Notes under the pieces: model-generated | The model's input: only the letters and a program-made list of their open reading frames with translations | The model's database searches: none | Told to the model about the DNA's origin: nothing | Shown here: positions 9,177-19,451 of the stretch, one piece after another | Numbering within the stretch: the stretch's first letter is position 1 | How the letters are laid out: every line of letters starts with the position of its first letter | NCBI RefSeq assembly: GCF_000953635.1 | Contig: NZ_LN614830.1 | Location: forward strand, 1,789,001-1,853,000 | Direction: 5' to 3' | DNA from: Legionella micdadei | Lineage (GTDB): Bacteria; Pseudomonadota; Gammaproteobacteria; Legionellales; Legionellaceae | DNA length: 64,000 nucleotides | Program-made: the position numbers and the translations under genes

Positions 9177-10166
9177 TTATTTTTGATATTGCTCAATGGC
9201 CTTTTTTTGCTCTTCGTAAGTCTCTGAAAAATAGTGAGATCCATCGCCCTTTGCCACATAATAGAGATAATTGGTCACTAAAGGATGGGCTGCTGCATCA
9301 ATTGCTTCTTTGCCAACCATTGCAATAGGCGTTGGGGGTAGGCCGCGGTGAAGATAGGTATTATAGGGTGAATTTACACTCATATCCTCATGAGTTAATT
9401 TACCAGTATAATTTTTACCCAGCGCATAGATAACAGTAGGATCCATTTGCAGAGGCATGTTCTTTTTAATTCGATTTACGATCACACCTGAAATGATTTT
9501 TTTCTCAGCAGGTATGGAGGCTTCTTTTTCTAATATTGAAGCGGCGATGAGCAATTCGTATGGAGTCTGATAGGGCAAGTTGGGGCTTCTATTTTGCCAG
9601 CTCTCGCTTAAATATTGCTGCAGTTTTTGGTTTGCAAGCCTCAATAAAAATTTAGCTTCACTACCTGCATTATAGTTATAGGTATCTGCCAGCAATAATC
9701 CTTCAGCACTTGAATGAGTGCCTATTATGGGTAACCAATCACTGGGCTTGTATTCGAGATAAGGTGCATTTTGTAGATTTATGCTCACTTGATTTAAGTT
9801 AGTCCCTTCAATAATGCGAAAGGACTCCACTAGAACTTCCCCAGCCTCAACTTTATAAAGGAAATGAAGCGCTGATTCGCCGGGTGTGATTTGATAAATT
9901 CCAGCTTTTAAGCGATGTGCAAGCCCTTTAAAACGGATCAATGAAAGAAATAATCGGTGAGAGCTTACAAGTTGTTTGGATTCAAGCATCCGCACAAAAT
10001 CAGATGCCGAAGTATTCCGATCAACAATGATCGTGATGGGAGCACTTGTTTTATCGATCATTGGCTTTAGGAAGATAGAATAGAATTTATAACCAATTGC
10101 CGATAATACAATTAGTCCCATTGCCAGACAGAAGAACAAAGCTGACTTAAAACGGCGTCCTTCCAT
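9177..10166 (-). CDS. mltG: Endolytic murein transglycosylase MltG (YceG)
   Basis: 329 residues: a short basic N-terminus, one membrane anchor (about residues 10-30), a LysM-like region, and the YceG catalytic domain with LLIAASILEKEAS, where Glu is the predicted catalytic residue, followed by VIVNRI and the conserved LQMDPTVIYALG and HRGLPPTPI segments. MltG cuts nascent glycan strands at the inner membrane and helps set strand length. Its ATG follows the fabF stop codon directly (TAG-ATG), and tmk starts 10 bp after it, so it is inside the fab operon. Confidence 0.95.
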   Translation of the reverse strand: MEGRRFKSALFFCLAMGLIVLSAIGYKFYSIFLKPMIDKTSAPITIIVDRNTSASDFVRMLESKQLVSSHRLFLSLIRFKGLAHRLKAGIYQITPGESALHFLYKVEAGEVLVESFRIIEGTNLNQVSINLQNAPYLEYKPSDWLPIIGTHSSAEGLLLADTYNYNAGSEAKFLLRLANQKLQQYLSESWQNRSPNLPYQTPYELLIAASILEKEASIPAEKKIISGVIVNRIKKNMPLQMDPTVIYALGKNYTGKLTHEDMSVNSPYNTYLHRGLPPTPIAMVGKEAIDAAAHPLVTNYLYYVAKGDGSHYFSETYEEQKKAIEQYQK

Positions 10167-11405
10167 CTAAACTCGCTTAAATAGCAAGCTTCCATTAGTT
10201 CCTCCAAACCCAAGAGAATTGCTTAAAACATAATCAATTCGGCGTTTTTGTAGGTGATGGGGAACATAGTTTAAGTCGCAACCTTCATCGGGATTATCTA
10301 AATTAATAGTCGGTGGAGCGATTTGATCTTTGATCGCTAAAACACTAAAAATTGCTTCGACTGCACCTGCAGCGCCAAGCAAGTGTCCTGTCATCGATTT
10401 AGTAGAGCTCACAGCTAATTCATAAGCATGGTCTTTGAACACACGCTTGATGGCCATTGTTTCATTCTTATCATTTAGATAGGTTGAAGTGCCATGAGCA
10501 TTGATATAATCAACTTGAGTAGGAGTGATACCAGCATCTTCAATTGCAGCAGCCATTGATCGAGACGCCCCGTCTGCGTCTTCATCGGGAGCAGTGATAT
10601 GGTATGCATCACCTGACATGCCAAAACCGACTAGTTCTGCGTAAATTGTTGCTCCCCGAGCTTTTGCGTGTTCATATTCTTCAAGTACCAATATTCCTGC
10701 GCCTTCTCCCATCACGAAGCCATCGCGATCTTTATCCCAAGGGCGTGATGCTTTCTCTGGCGCCTCGTTTCGTTTAGATAAAGAGCGTACCGCAGAAAAA
10801 CCAGCTAAGCACAGTGGTGTGGAAGTCATCTCAGCACCGCCACAGATCATCACATCAGCATCGCCGTAAGCAATCATACGTCCAGCTAAGCCTATATTAT
10901 GAGTACCTGTTGTACATGCAGTTACGACAGAAATATTGGGCCCTTTAAGACGATGCTTAATTGATATTTGTCCTGCAACCATGTTGATGATTCCAGCAGG
11001 AATAAAAAAAGGTGACACCTTTCTTGGACCGCCACTTATCAATTTATCTTGATTATTAGTAATTGTTAGGATCCCGCCAATTCCTGCACCTACAGCTACT
11101 CCTGCACGACATGACAGGCGATCATCGATAACCAATCCGGAATCAGCTATTGCTTCATCAGCAGCAGCCATACCGTATTGGGTGAATGGATCCATTTTTC
11201 GAGCCTCTTTAAGCGGCACGTAGTCTTCTACGTTGAAGTTCTTAACTTTCGCCCAAATCTTAGTTGGGTATTCAGTTGTATCGAAATCTTCAACCATGCC
11301 GACACCACTTTTCCCAGCTAAAATATTTTGCCAGGTTTGTTCAACATTTAAACCGACTGGGGTAACCATCCCCATGCCGGTTACTACAACACGCCGCTTA
11401 GTCAA
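10167..11405 (-). CDS. fabF: Beta-ketoacyl-ACP synthase II FabF
   Basis: 412 residues, a typical KAS II. The Cys-His-His triad is visible: [13 protein letters not shown] (nucleophilic Cys), [13 protein letters not shown] (His) and [17 protein letters not shown] (Lys-His), with the Gly-rich [13 protein letters not shown] near the end. It performs elongation condensations in fatty acid synthesis, and by family knowledge C16:1 to C18:1. It follows acpP by 21 bp in the fab operon. A GAGCTC-type purine-rich site precedes the ATG. Confidence 0.97.
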   Translation of the reverse strand: MTKRRVVVTGMGMVTPVGLNVEQTWQNILAGKSGVGMVEDFDTTEYPTKIWAKVKNFNVEDYVPLKEARKMDPFTQYGMAAADEAIADSGLVIDDRLSCRAGVAVGAGIGGILTITNNQDKLISGGPRKVSPFFIPAGIINMVAGQISIKHRLKGPNISVVTACTTGTHNIGLAGRMIAYGDADVMICGGAEMTSTPLCLAGFSAVRSLSKRNEAPEKASRPWDKDRDGFVMGEGAGILVLEEYEHAKARGATIYAELVGFGMSGDAYHITAPDEDADGASRSMAAAIEDAGITPTQVDYINAHGTSTYLNDKNETMAIKRVFKDHAYELAVSSTKSMTGHLLGAAGAVEAIFSVLAIKDQIAPPTINLDNPDEGCDLNYVPHHLQKRRIDYVLSNSLGFGGTNGSLLFKRV

Positions 11406-11426
11406 CGAGAGCTCCTTGAAGAAGGA

Positions 11427-11675
11427 TTAAGCTTCTTCTTTGTTAAGGTTTGATTCAATATAATCAATTGCTTCTTGAATAGTAGTAATTTTCTCAGCTT
11501 TTTCATCAGGAATTTCTGTTTCGAACTCTTCTTCTAAAGCCATTACCAATTCAACAGTATCCAGTGAGTCTGCACCTAAGTCATCAACGAAGGATGCATC
11601 GTTTCTCAATTCATTCTCATTGACGCCCAATTGTTCTGAAACAATTTTACGAACTCGTTCTTCAACTGTACTCAT
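11427..11675 (-). CDS. acpP: Acyl carrier protein AcpP
   Basis: 82 residues, strongly acidic, with the phosphopantetheine attachment site [17 protein letters not shown] in its usual place; Ser of DSLD carries the prosthetic group. Length and four-helix pattern are standard. It sits between fabG and fabF, the classic position. A purine-rich AAGAGGAAAT precedes the ATG. The C-terminal tail (SNLNKEEA) is slightly longer than in E. coli. It donates acyl groups to the FabD, FabH, FabF and FabG enzymes encoded around it and, via LpxB-pathway enzymes, to lipid A. Confidence 0.97.
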   Translation of the reverse strand: MSTVEERVRKIVSEQLGVNENELRNDASFVDDLGADSLDTVELVMALEEEFETEIPDEKAEKITTIQEAIDYIESNLNKEEA

Positions 11676-11752
11676 AACTTGTATTTCCTCTTAGATTAAA
11701 AAAATTTTTATGCAGGCTAGTTTATTCAATTATTCAAAGAACGCAAGCAATT

Positions 11753-12499
11753 TCAATCCATATACATGCCGCCATTCACATGAATGGTCTCACCGGTTAT
11801 ATAATTTGCACTATCAGAAGCTAAAAAAGCCACTGCTTCAGCAATATCTTCAGGGCGTCCTAATTTTTTCATTGGGATGCGTTTTAGCATCTCTTCTTTT
11901 ACTACATCAGGAAGTGCAAGAGTCATATCAGTGTCGATAAAACCAGGCGCAACAACATTTACAGTAATACCACGACTGCCTATTTCTTGAGCAAGAGATT
12001 TTGTAAAACCTACTACACCCGCTTTAGCTGCTGTGTAGTTCGTTTGACCAGAATTACCACTGGAACCTACTACTGAACCAATGCTGATGATTCGTCCCCA
12101 ACGTGCACGAAACATCGGCTTAAGACAAGCTTTGGATAACCTGAATATAGCATTTAAGTTTGTTTCAATAACCTTATACCACTCCTCATCATCCATTCTC
12201 AATAATAGATTATCACAGGTAATGCCGGCATTATTAACTAAGATAGAGGGGAGTTTATCCTGGTCAGAAAGCTGGGTCATCAAATTTTCCACACCCTCTT
12301 TGCTTGTTACATCCAATACAACACCTTCTCCATTAATTTTTTCTTCGGCAAACATAGTTGAAATTGCCTCGGCACCTTGTGAGGATGTGGCAGTTCCAAT
12401 AACAAAAGCGCCCTTCTTTGCAAGAGTTAGTGCGACTGCTTTACCAATTCCTCTGCTTGCACCAGTAACTAATGCTGTTTTACCTTGTAAATTTGTCAT
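11753..12499 (-). CDS. fabG: 3-oxoacyl-ACP reductase FabG
   Basis: 248-residue short-chain dehydrogenase with [12 protein letters not shown] cofactor site, NNAGITCDNLL, catalytic Ser-Tyr-Lys in ISIGSVVGSSGNSGQTNYTAAKAG, and the FabG C-terminus ITGETIHVNGGMYM. It reduces 3-oxoacyl-ACP with NADPH. A TTG two codons upstream (12505) is also open, but ATG 12499 is preferred: AAGGA lies 6 bp upstream of it. The gene starts 10 bp after the fabD stop and is followed by acpP. Confidence 0.96.
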   Translation of the reverse strand: MTNLQGKTALVTGASRGIGKAVALTLAKKGAFVIGTATSSQGAEAISTMFAEEKINGEGVVLDVTSKEGVENLMTQLSDQDKLPSILVNNAGITCDNLLLRMDDEEWYKVIETNLNAIFRLSKACLKPMFRARWGRIISIGSVVGSSGNSGQTNYTAAKAGVVGFTKSLAQEIGSRGITVNVVAPGFIDTDMTLALPDVVKEEMLKRIPMKKLGRPEDIAEAVAFLASDSANYITGETIHVNGGMYMD

Positions 12500-12508
12500 C
12501 AGCAATCC

Positions 12509-13465
12509 TTAATAAGATGTTTCTTTAATATTGAATTGGTCTAATGCTTGCTCTAGGCTGGCATTGTCATTAACACTCATGGTTAGCAAACCACGTTCAA
12601 TACGCTTGATTAAACCACTTAATACTTTTCCAGGACCACACTCAACAACATGGTCGATGTCGTTCTTTTTCATTAATTGAATCGTTTCAACCCAGCGTAC
12701 GGGTCGATAAAGTTGTTCTTTAAGAAGAGAACGTATTTGGTCAACTGAGCGGTAAATGCTTAGATCCACATTTGAAATAACAGCTCCTTCCGGAGTCGTA
12801 AAATTTGCTTTAGCAAGATACTCTTCAAAAGCGGCAGCTGCTTCAACTAATAATGGACAATGACAAGGGACGCTGACAGGTATGATCTTAGCTAAGCGCG
12901 CTTCCATCTCTTCAGCAAGCCTAACTGCTCGCTCTACTGCTGAACTATGTCCAGCAATAACCACCTGCCCTAGAGCATTGTAATTTGCCGGGGTAACTTG
13001 GGATTCAGATGTACTTGCTTGAGCACAGACTGATTGAACTTGCTCATCAGTTAAGCCAACGATTGCAGCCATAGCTCCTTGACCTAAAGGAACAGTGCTT
13101 TGCATGAGTTGGCCGCGTTTTGCAACCAATTGTGCAGCATCCGCCAAACTTATTGCATTGGCGCAAACTAAAGCTGCGTACTCACCCAAACTATGCCCCG
13201 CCATCATGTGGGCGCGCGCTACACCTTGTTTTTGTAAAAGTGTAAAAACTGCTACGTCCGCAGTGAGCATAGCCACTTGAGTGTATTCTGTTTGATTCAA
13301 CTGTGATTCAGGCCCTTGTTGTACTAATTGCCATAAATCATAGCCAAGCTCATCAGAAACTTGTTTAAAGCAGTCAGTAATAAAGGAATATCGTTCAGCC
13401 AACTCAGACAGCATACCTACATGCTGAGAACCTTGGCCTGGGAATACATAAGCTAATTTGAACAT
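12509..13465 (-). CDS. fabD: Malonyl-CoA:ACP transacylase FabD
   Basis: 318 residues with FPGQGSQHVGM at the N-terminus, the nucleophile elbow GHSLGEYAAL, conserved Arg region (AQLVAKRGQLM), catalytic His in VPCHCPLL, and VECGPGKVLSGL. It loads malonyl onto AcpP for chain elongation. It is separated by a 160-bp gap (13466-13625) from fabH upstream; I see no open frame in that gap. Downstream fabG follows after 10 bp. Length matches the family. Confidence 0.96.
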   Translation of the reverse strand: MFKLAYVFPGQGSQHVGMLSELAERYSFITDCFKQVSDELGYDLWQLVQQGPESQLNQTEYTQVAMLTADVAVFTLLQKQGVARAHMMAGHSLGEYAALVCANAISLADAAQLVAKRGQLMQSTVPLGQGAMAAIVGLTDEQVQSVCAQASTSESQVTPANYNALGQVVIAGHSSAVERAVRLAEEMEARLAKIIPVSVPCHCPLLVEAAAAFEEYLAKANFTTPEGAVISNVDLSIYRSVDQIRSLLKEQLYRPVRWVETIQLMKKNDIDHVVECGPGKVLSGLIKRIERGLLTMSVNDNASLEQALDQFNIKETSY

Positions 13466-13625
13466 ATTATATTAAGCTCCAACTAACAACGAACTAGAAT
13501 GAGGACAGTTCCATTATCTTCCTGAAATGCGACTTGATTTTCTCTATTTCTCAGCGTCCGTGTTGTACTTTGCTGCGCCGGTAGAACATCAATGCATTTC
13601 TGCTAGCTAGTGAATTGAATCCCAT

Positions 13626-14579
13626 CTAGTATCGTATAACCATCGCGCCCCAAGTCATTCCGGCACCAAAAGATTCCATCAGTAATAAATCGCCTCGTTT
13701 AATTCGGTTTTCGCGTATAGAATAATCTAAAGCTAACGGTATTGATGCTGCGGAAGTATTTCCTTGATGCTCTATTGTCACAATTACTTGTGACATGGGC
13801 AGATTTAATTTTTTCGCTATTGCCTGAATGATGCGAAGATTAGCTTGGTGTGGAATGAGCCAATTAATATCTGATTTTTGCAAGTGACAAGACTGAAGAA
13901 TTTCATCGACAACATCCCCCATGATGTTGACTGCAAGTTTGAAAACCTCATTGCCTCTCATGCCGATAAATGCTCTTTGATCCAAATTAGTATAATTAGG
14001 GTAAGTTAAATAACCTTCCTGATCATGCATGGCATGCAGCGTACTGGCCAGAATACCAGGCTTATCACTCGCACTTAGCACAACTGCGCCAGCCCCATCA
14101 CCAAATAATACGCAAGTAGATCGGTCAGTCCAGTCTAGCGCCCGCGACATACTTTCACTACCAATAACCAAGACATGTTTCGCACTACCGGTATTGATGT
14201 ATTGCCTAGCTACATCCATCGTATATACAAAACCACTGCACGCTGCGCTGATATCAAAGGCTGGTATAGGTTTGGTTATATTAAGCGATTTTTGCACATG
14301 GCATGCCATGCTTGGGAACATGTGATTCGGGGTACAAGTAGCGACCAAAATTAAATCAAGATCATCTGCAACAATGTCTGAAGCTTCGATCGCTCTTGCT
14401 GCAGCTTGGCAAGCCATGTACGAAGTCGTTTCATGCTCCGAAGCTATACGTCTACTACTAATGCCTGTTCGCGATAAAATCCACTCGTGACTAGTATCCA
14501 GGCTTGACTCTAAATCCTTATTGGTAACAATACGTTCAGGTAAGTAACTACCAGTTCCATTAATAACGGCATTTTTCAT
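13626..14579 (-). CDS. fabH: Beta-ketoacyl-ACP synthase III FabH
   Basis: 317 residues. The Cys-His-Asn triad of KAS III is present: [28 protein letters not shown] and [12 protein letters not shown]; the C-terminus [15 protein letters not shown] is diagnostic. It starts fatty acid synthesis by condensing acetyl-CoA (or another short acyl-CoA) with malonyl-ACP. Start codon overlaps the plsX stop by 4 bp (ATGA), which indicates translational coupling with plsX. Confidence 0.97.
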   Translation of the reverse strand: MKNAVINGTGSYLPERIVTNKDLESSLDTSHEWILSRTGISSRRIASEHETTSYMACQAAARAIEASDIVADDLDLILVATCTPNHMFPSMACHVQKSLNITKPIPAFDISAACSGFVYTMDVARQYINTGSAKHVLVIGSESMSRALDWTDRSTCVLFGDGAGAVVLSASDKPGILASTLHAMHDQEGYLTYPNYTNLDQRAFIGMRGNEVFKLAVNIMGDVVDEILQSCHLQKSDINWLIPHQANLRIIQAIAKKLNLPMSQVIVTIEHQGNTSAASIPLALDYSIRENRIKRGDLLLMESFGAGMTWGAMVIRY

Positions 14580-15604
14580 AGTAACAAACCTTGATTGATA
14601 AAATCGGTTATTTGTTCTCGTACCAAGTCGACCACATTATTTTTGACTTCTAGCATTGCCTCTTCAATCGCGTATTGAAAAGCAAGTTCACCTGCACCAC
14701 CATGACTTTTAACCACAATGCCGTTAAGTCCTAAAAGGCTTGCGCCGTTGTAACGGGCTGGGTCCATACGTTTCTTTAGGTGCCCTAAGGCAGGTAAGGC
14801 AAGAAGGCCAGCAAACTTGGTAAGAAAATTTCGTGAAAACGATTCTTTAAGCAGGGAAAGCATTAATTTAGCCAAGCCTTCGCTTGCTTTTAGAGCAACA
14901 TTGCCTACGAAACCATCACATACAACAAGATCCACGTCTCCGGAGTAGAAATGATCCCCTTCAACATAACCCACATAATTCATCAAACTGCATTCAGCAA
15001 GCATATGTGCTGTGCGTTTAACTTGGTCATTACCCTTGATTTCTTCAACGCCGATATTAAGCAGGCCAATTTTAGGTTTTGGTTTTTTATCCACTGCTTG
15101 AATTAGGGCAGAGCCCATCACAGCAAATTGAAAAAGATGCTCGGCACAAGAGTCAACATTAGCGCCTAAATCGATGACGCGTGTTCTTCCGCGTGCAGTT
15201 GGTAATTCAGCAATGATCGCAGGCCGATCAATTCCCGGCAACGTTTTTAAAACGAAACGAGCTGTCGCCATAAGCGCACCCGTATTGCCAGCACTTACAC
15301 AAGCCTGAGCGCGCCCTTCTTTGACTAAGTTGATAGCCACCCGCATGGAGGAATCTTTCTTATTCCGCATCGCATGAGACGGTAACTCATCCATAGCAAC
15401 AACTTCCGAAGCGTGCACGACGGAAAATTGATTATTTTGGGCTACCCCAAGTTTTTTCAGATGGGCATTTACCTGATTTTGATCACCAACCAACAACAAC
15501 TTTAAATCAGGGTTGTGTCGAGCGGCACGTACACAAGCAGGAATCACAATTTTTAAGCCATGATCCCCGCCCATCGCATCTATAGCAATGGTGATATTTT
15601 TCAA
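14576..15604 (-). CDS. plsX: Phosphate acyltransferase PlsX
   Basis: 342 residues, full length. Family signatures [10 protein letters not shown] at the N-terminus, [43 protein letters not shown] and [13 protein letters not shown] are present. PlsX converts acyl-ACP to acyl-phosphate for the PlsY glycerol-3-phosphate acyltransferase, so it links the fab genes to phospholipid synthesis. It lies 5 bp after rpmF and overlaps fabH by 4 bp. Confidence 0.97.
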   Translation of the reverse strand: MKNITIAIDAMGGDHGLKIVIPACVRAARHNPDLKLLLVGDQNQVNAHLKKLGVAQNNQFSVVHASEVVAMDELPSHAMRNKKDSSMRVAINLVKEGRAQACVSAGNTGALMATARFVLKTLPGIDRPAIIAELPTARGRTRVIDLGANVDSCAEHLFQFAVMGSALIQAVDKKPKPKIGLLNIGVEEIKGNDQVKRTAHMLAECSLMNYVGYVEGDHFYSGDVDLVVCDGFVGNVALKASEGLAKLMLSLLKESFSRNFLTKFAGLLALPALGHLKKRMDPARYNGASLLGLNGIVVKSHGGAGELAFQYAIEEAMLEVKNNVVDLVREQITDFINQGLLL

Positions 15605-15609
15605 GCCAA

Positions 15610-15804
15610 TTACTCTTGTTCTTCGTAAACGTTATCAGTGTCTAGGACTTTTCGACCACGGTAATAACCATCTTCGGTAATATGATGACGACGGTGAGTT
15701 TCTCCAGTAGTTGGATCAACTGATAAAGTTGGTTTGGTTAAGGCATCGTGTGAACGACGCATATCACGCTTGGAGCGTGATTTCTTATTCTGTTGTACAG
15801 CCAT
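15610..15804 (-). CDS. rpmF: Ribosomal protein L32
   Basis: 64-residue basic protein starting [20 protein letters not shown], the invariant L32 N-terminus, with [18 protein letters not shown] in the C-terminal half. The frame is open upstream to 15882 but ATG 15804 has an AGGAGT site 6 bp upstream and gives the family start. The four zinc-binding cysteines of some L32 proteins are absent, as in many gammaproteobacteria. Conserved order yceD-rpmF-plsX. Confidence 0.96.
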   Translation of the reverse strand: MAVQQNKKSRSKRDMRRSHDALTKPTLSVDPTTGETHRRHHITEDGYYRGRKVLDTDNVYEEQE

Positions 15805-15893
15805 TGTATTACTCCTACACAATTTGCATTTGCTGGGGCGGAATATTACCGATTTTTTGTCGGTAATCCAAGTGTTACGCAATAATTTCTATA

Positions 15894-16322
15894 TTATTCT
15901 TGCTCTAATGTGATGAATTTAGATGCTGCACTATTGCATTCATTAGTTGAGAGATGAAATTCAGGTGCATAAAGATGTAATTCATCAGTGATTAATTCTG
16001 CAAGATCAACATGATTGTTTTTGGCGACTATACTCTCATATTTTTCCATCATTTTTTCAGCCATTTCATCAGTGCGGCAAATAGCTAATTCAGTTTGATT
16101 ATGATAATGATGGGAAAATTCATCTAAACAGCGTTGACAGGTTAAGTTTAGCACACCATCCACATTAAGCGTCAGCAGATAATAATCATCGCAAGCTTTG
16201 ACGTCAAATTGACAGTTGACGGAACAACGCGTTTGAATTCGGGCGGGTAATCTATCACTCAACTCAACTACTACCGTATGAGTCCCCTCTTTTATTGCAT
16301 AGTTTTTTAAATTAATTAGCAT
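15894..16322 (-). CDS. yceD: YceD/DUF177 family protein (23S rRNA accumulation)
   Basis: 142 residues from ATG 16322; the frame is open to 16391, but the longer start would run into the mnmA promoter region and the family begins near MLINLKNYAIKEG. The DUF177 core LNLTCQRCLDEFSHHY with its C-x2-C pair is present, followed by an acidic C-terminal half. Family members in E. coli are needed for normal 23S rRNA levels; the mechanism is not settled. It precedes rpmF by 89 bp on the same strand and is divergent from mnmA. Confidence 0.85.
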   Translation of the reverse strand: MLINLKNYAIKEGTHTVVVELSDRLPARIQTRCSVNCQFDVKACDDYYLLTLNVDGVLNLTCQRCLDEFSHHYHNQTELAICRTDEMAEKMMEKYESIVAKNNHVDLAELITDELHLYAPEFHLSTNECNSAASKFITLEQE

Positions 16323-16400
16323 AAAATTACTTTTAATATCGATTTCAAATTCATATATTATAACGTAAAATAGACCCTTTTTTATACACAATGCTATTTT

Positions 16401-17474
16401 ATGAAAGCTAAAGTTATTGTTGGTATGTCTGGAGGCGTCGATTCATCGGTAGCTGCCTGGCTTCTTCGTGAAGAAGGATATCATGTTGAAGGCCTGTTTA
16501 TGAAGAATTGGGAACAGGATGACACCGAAGGTTATTGTGCAGCTGCTCTCGATTTAGCTGATGCCCAAGCCGTTTGCCTGCAATTAGGTATTCCTTTACA
16601 TACTGTGAATTTCTCAAAGGAATACTGGGATCGCGTATTTGCTCATTTTCTTACTGAATATGAACAAGGACGCACACCTAACCCTGATGTTCTCTGTAAT
16701 AAAGAAATTAAATTCAATGCCTTTTTAAACCATGCCTTAAGTTTGGGTGCCGATTATATTGCTACAGGACATTATGCAAAGGTACAGGGTGGAGAATTAT
16801 TTAAAGCCAAAGACAGAGACAAAGATCAAACTTACTTTTTACATGCGGTTGATCCAGCCGCACTAAAAAAAACATTGTTTCCCATTGGTGAATATCCCAA
16901 AGCACAAGTAAGGGAATTTGCAAAAAAACTAGGTTTAGTTACCCACGATAAGAAAGACTCCACGGGTATTTGTTTTATTGGTGAAAAGCGGTTTAAAACG
17001 TTTTTAAAGGAGTTTATTTTAGCTAAACCAGGGGATATTAAAAGCAGCGAGGGCGAGTATTTAGGTCGTCATGATGGGTTGATGTACTATACTTTGGGAC
17101 AACGCCAAGGCCTTGGAATCGGAGGAAGACAGGATTCAAGTGAAGCACCTTGGTATGTCGTGGATAAAGATCTAAAAACTAATACATTAATTGTTGCTCA
17201 GGGCAATAGCCATCCCATGCTTTATTCCCAAGGTCTTCTTTGTGGGCCTATACATTGGTTGGCAGATTACAAAGATATCTTACCCCTCACTTGCTATGCT
17301 AAAACACGATATCGACAACCCGAACAAGCTTGTATCGTTTCGCCTGAAAATCAAAATCAACACTGTGTGATGTTCTCTAATTTGCAACGAGCAGTTACTC
17401 CTGGACAATACATTGTTTTCTACGATAAAAATCAGTGTTTAGGCGGTGCTATAATAGAACATATTATTCGATAG
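16401..17474 (+). CDS. mnmA: tRNA 2-thiouridylase MnmA
   Basis: 357 residues. The PP-loop [16 protein letters not shown] is at the N-terminus; then [28 protein letters not shown] with the catalytic Cys, and [14 protein letters not shown] with the second catalytic Cys of the pair. It activates U34 of Lys, Glu and Gln tRNAs as an adenylate and inserts sulfur. It is divergent from yceD with only 78 bp between starts, so their promoters overlap. erpA follows 89 bp after its stop. Confidence 0.96.
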   Translation: MKAKVIVGMSGGVDSSVAAWLLREEGYHVEGLFMKNWEQDDTEGYCAAALDLADAQAVCLQLGIPLHTVNFSKEYWDRVFAHFLTEYEQGRTPNPDVLCNKEIKFNAFLNHALSLGADYIATGHYAKVQGGELFKAKDRDKDQTYFLHAVDPAALKKTLFPIGEYPKAQVREFAKKLGLVTHDKKDSTGICFIGEKRFKTFLKEFILAKPGDIKSSEGEYLGRHDGLMYYTLGQRQGLGIGGRQDSSEAPWYVVDKDLKTNTLIVAQGNSHPMLYSQGLLCGPIHWLADYKDILPLTCYAKTRYRQPEQACIVSPENQNQHCVMFSNLQRAVTPGQYIVFYDKNQCLGGAIIEHIIR

Positions 17475-17563
17475 TTGATGCAGGGCACCTATTTGGCGCC
17501 TCTACTTTAATGTTATACAATAACAATATATATCCCTTTACTACGATTCAACTCGGAGTTTTT

Positions 17564-17974
17564 ATGAGTGCAATTAATGCGTCGCCATCCTCGTCCAGCA
17601 TCTTTTTTTCTGTGAGTGCAGCTGATAAAGTTGCTTCATTGATCGCAGAAGAAGAAAATCCCAATTTGAATCTCCGTGTTTTTGTCACTGGCGGTGGCTG
17701 TTCTGGTTTTCAATATGGATTTACCTTTGATGAGAAAATCCAAGAGGACGATACCGTCATTGAACAAGCCTGTTCAGATGGGAAATCATCTGTCAAATTA
17801 TTAGTGGACTCAATGAGCTATCAGTACCTTAGCGAAGCAGAGATCGACTACGTGGAAAATCTTCAGGGTGCGCAATTTGTTATCCGCAATCCCAATGCAA
17901 AAACCACATGTGGTTGTGGTTCATCCTTTAGCATGGGCGATGACGATGAATTTATCGATGGCGAAGAGGCATAA
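17564..17974 (+). CDS. erpA: Iron-sulfur insertion protein ErpA (A-type carrier)
   Basis: 136 residues from ATG 17564, which has GGAG 5 bp upstream; the open frame extends back into mnmA but that part has no homology-like features. The three cluster-ligand cysteines of A-type carriers are visible: [11 protein letters not shown] near residue 47 and [10 protein letters not shown] at the end. The [19 protein letters not shown] segment is typical of ErpA rather than IscA. It carries Fe-S clusters to apoproteins such as IspG/IspH by family knowledge. A hairpin lies 11 bp after the stop. Confidence 0.93.
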   Translation: MSAINASPSSSSIFFSVSAADKVASLIAEEENPNLNLRVFVTGGGCSGFQYGFTFDEKIQEDDTVIEQACSDGKSSVKLLVDSMSYQYLSEAEIDYVENLQGAQFVIRNPNAKTTCGCGSSFSMGDDDEFIDGEEA

Positions 17975-17985
17975 AGCCTGTTTAT

Positions 17986-18014
17986 CTCCCATTGCCCAAA
18001 CAAGACAATGGGAG
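17986..18014. terminator. Hairpin between erpA and the L,D-transpeptidase gene
   Basis: Perfect 9-bp inverted repeat CTCCCATTG (17986-17994) and CAATGGGAG (18006-18014) with an 11-base loop, placed between two convergent genes. No U tract follows on either strand, so it may be a transcript-end stabiliser or weak bidirectional terminator rather than a classical intrinsic terminator. Confidence 0.6.
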
Positions 18015-18021
18015 CGAACTA

Positions 18022-18528
18022 TCAATAAGGTTTTACAATCACAGTAGAGCCAATATTCAAGAAATTATGATTTAACCAACGTGCTGCGTCAGGGTAGACG
18101 CGGATACAACCGTGACTTGCATTGTAGTTTGGCATTTCATAAGACCCATGAACTGCATAATTCGTAGTGAAAAACATGCAGTAAGGCATTTTTGCGCCGC
18201 CTTTCCCAACAGGATAACGACTAGAACGGCATCCTGGACCGCCTTTGCTGAGAATAGAATAAGTTCCTGTGGGTGTTCTGCAAGAACGACCAATATCGCG
18301 ACAGTATTTGCTACCGCCAATTGCTTTTCCAGATCGAATAACCTTGCCGTCTTTCACTGCTTTCCAAGTCAAGGTGCGCGGATTGAAAATGAAAGTATTC
18401 GATGCAAGAACCATCTTAGGTGAGCTAAAATCAGAGGACGCAGCAAAAGCGGTATGTTCTGAAATGGAGAAAAAAAAGCTAAATCCAACAGCAAAATACA
18501 ACAACTTACGAGGTCTTATCCGTTCCAT
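18022..18528 (-). CDS. L,D-transpeptidase (YkuD domain), exported
   Basis: 168 residues. An N-terminal signal segment (about residues 9-30, ending TAFAA) is followed by a single YkuD domain. The catalytic motif is complete: AVHGSY with His127 and ASHGCIRVYP with Cys141. Additional Cys residues (76, 83, 100, 117) suggest a disulfide in the periplasm. Members make 3-3 peptidoglycan cross-links or anchor lipoproteins to murein. No substrate-binding LysM domain is present. Monocistronic; ATG 18528 lies just 67 bp from the dnaQ stop. Confidence 0.92.
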   Translation of the reverse strand: MERIRPRKLLYFAVGFSFFFSISEHTAFAASSDFSSPKMVLASNTFIFNPRTLTWKAVKDGKVIRSGKAIGGSKYCRDIGRSCRTPTGTYSILSKGGPGCRSSRYPVGKGGAKMPYCMFFTTNYAVHGSYEMPNYNASHGCIRVYPDAARWLNHNFLNIGSTVIVKPY

Positions 18529-18595
18529 GATTTTATCCTGAAGTTGAACTATTCCTGAATCTAACTATAGGACAAAAATTGTACATTTCAAATTT

Positions 18596-19300
18596 TTATT
18601 CAGACTCCCAAAGGTTATTCCCAGATTTTTTTGTTAAAAACTGAATAAATTCCTCATGACGTCGCAATTCCTCTGGGTTAGCTTCAAGAATAGGTGAGCC
18701 GCTGACTAATTGCTCTGTAGGTTGATGAATGATAATTTCGGATTGGGTAATGAGCTCAGCTGCATCATCAAATAGATCGGCTTGCCCGCCAGTCATTGCT
18801 AAATAAACAGAAGCTAAAATCTCTGCATCAAGCAATGCGCCATGTAGCGTGCGATTTGAATTGTCAATTTCATAGCGTTTGCAGAGCGCATCTAGGTTAT
18901 TTCGTTGCCCAGGGTGTTTTTCTTTAGCTAGTACTAAAGTATCAATAACAGAACAGCGGGTTCTGATTTCGAAACTGGCGTTTATAAGCTTTAATTCAGC
19001 ATCCAAGAAGCCGATATCAAAAGGGGCATTGTGAATGATTAACTCGGCCCCATCAATGAACTCAATCAGCTCATTAGCAATCTCTTTGAATAGAGGCTTA
19101 TCTTGCAAAAACTCAGTGCTGATCCCATGGACACGGAAAGCCCCTTCGTCAACTAGACGTTGAGGATTAAGATATACATGAAAATGGTTATTCGTAAGCC
19201 TTCTATCAACTAATTCCACGCAACCAATTTCAATAATTCGATGACCTAATTCCGGGCCAATACCAGTTGTTTCTGTGTCTAAAACGATTTGTCTCATCAT
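18596..19300 (-). CDS. dnaQ: DNA polymerase III epsilon subunit DnaQ
   Basis: 234 residues of the DEDDh exonuclease family. Exo I IVLDTETTGI, Exo II HNAPFDIGFLDAEL and Exo III HGALLDAEILASVYLAM are intact, giving Asp, Glu, Asp, His, Asp. The C-terminal 60 residues would bind the alpha subunit. It proofreads replication errors in the Pol III core. The first two codons are both ATG. It is adjacent to rnhA, an old gammaproteobacterial pairing; here both are on the minus strand, separated by about 150 bp with no gene visible. Confidence 0.95.
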   Translation of the reverse strand: MMRQIVLDTETTGIGPELGHRIIEIGCVELVDRRLTNNHFHVYLNPQRLVDEGAFRVHGISTEFLQDKPLFKEIANELIEFIDGAELIIHNAPFDIGFLDAELKLINASFEIRTRCSVIDTLVLAKEKHPGQRNNLDALCKRYEIDNSNRTLHGALLDAEILASVYLAMTGGQADLFDDAAELITQSEIIIHQPTEQLVSGSPILEANPEELRRHEEFIQFLTKKSGNNLWESE

Positions 19301-19451
19301 TAAAAAAATAAAGGAAAATTTATATTATAAAGGGGAGATATTTTTAAAAAATCGCCCTGAAGCTACCAGACTGGATATTGGCTTAATATCGTGGTAGATG
19401 TCAATGGTTGACCCTTTGTGTTAATTATGATTGTTTTTAATCAGTATCGCA

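Noticed and set aside
8516-9259. Longer tmk start at 9259
   Set aside because: Extends into mltG, adds 31 residues not found in the family, and the strong ribosome binding site belongs to ATG 9166.
12081-12512. 143-residue open frame antisense to fabG
   Set aside because: Lies wholly over a firmly identified gene, composition follows the codon pattern of the opposite strand, and no domain is seen.
18112-18423. Open frame antisense to the L,D-transpeptidase gene
   Set aside because: Shadow frame; Cys/Arg-rich nonsense composition.
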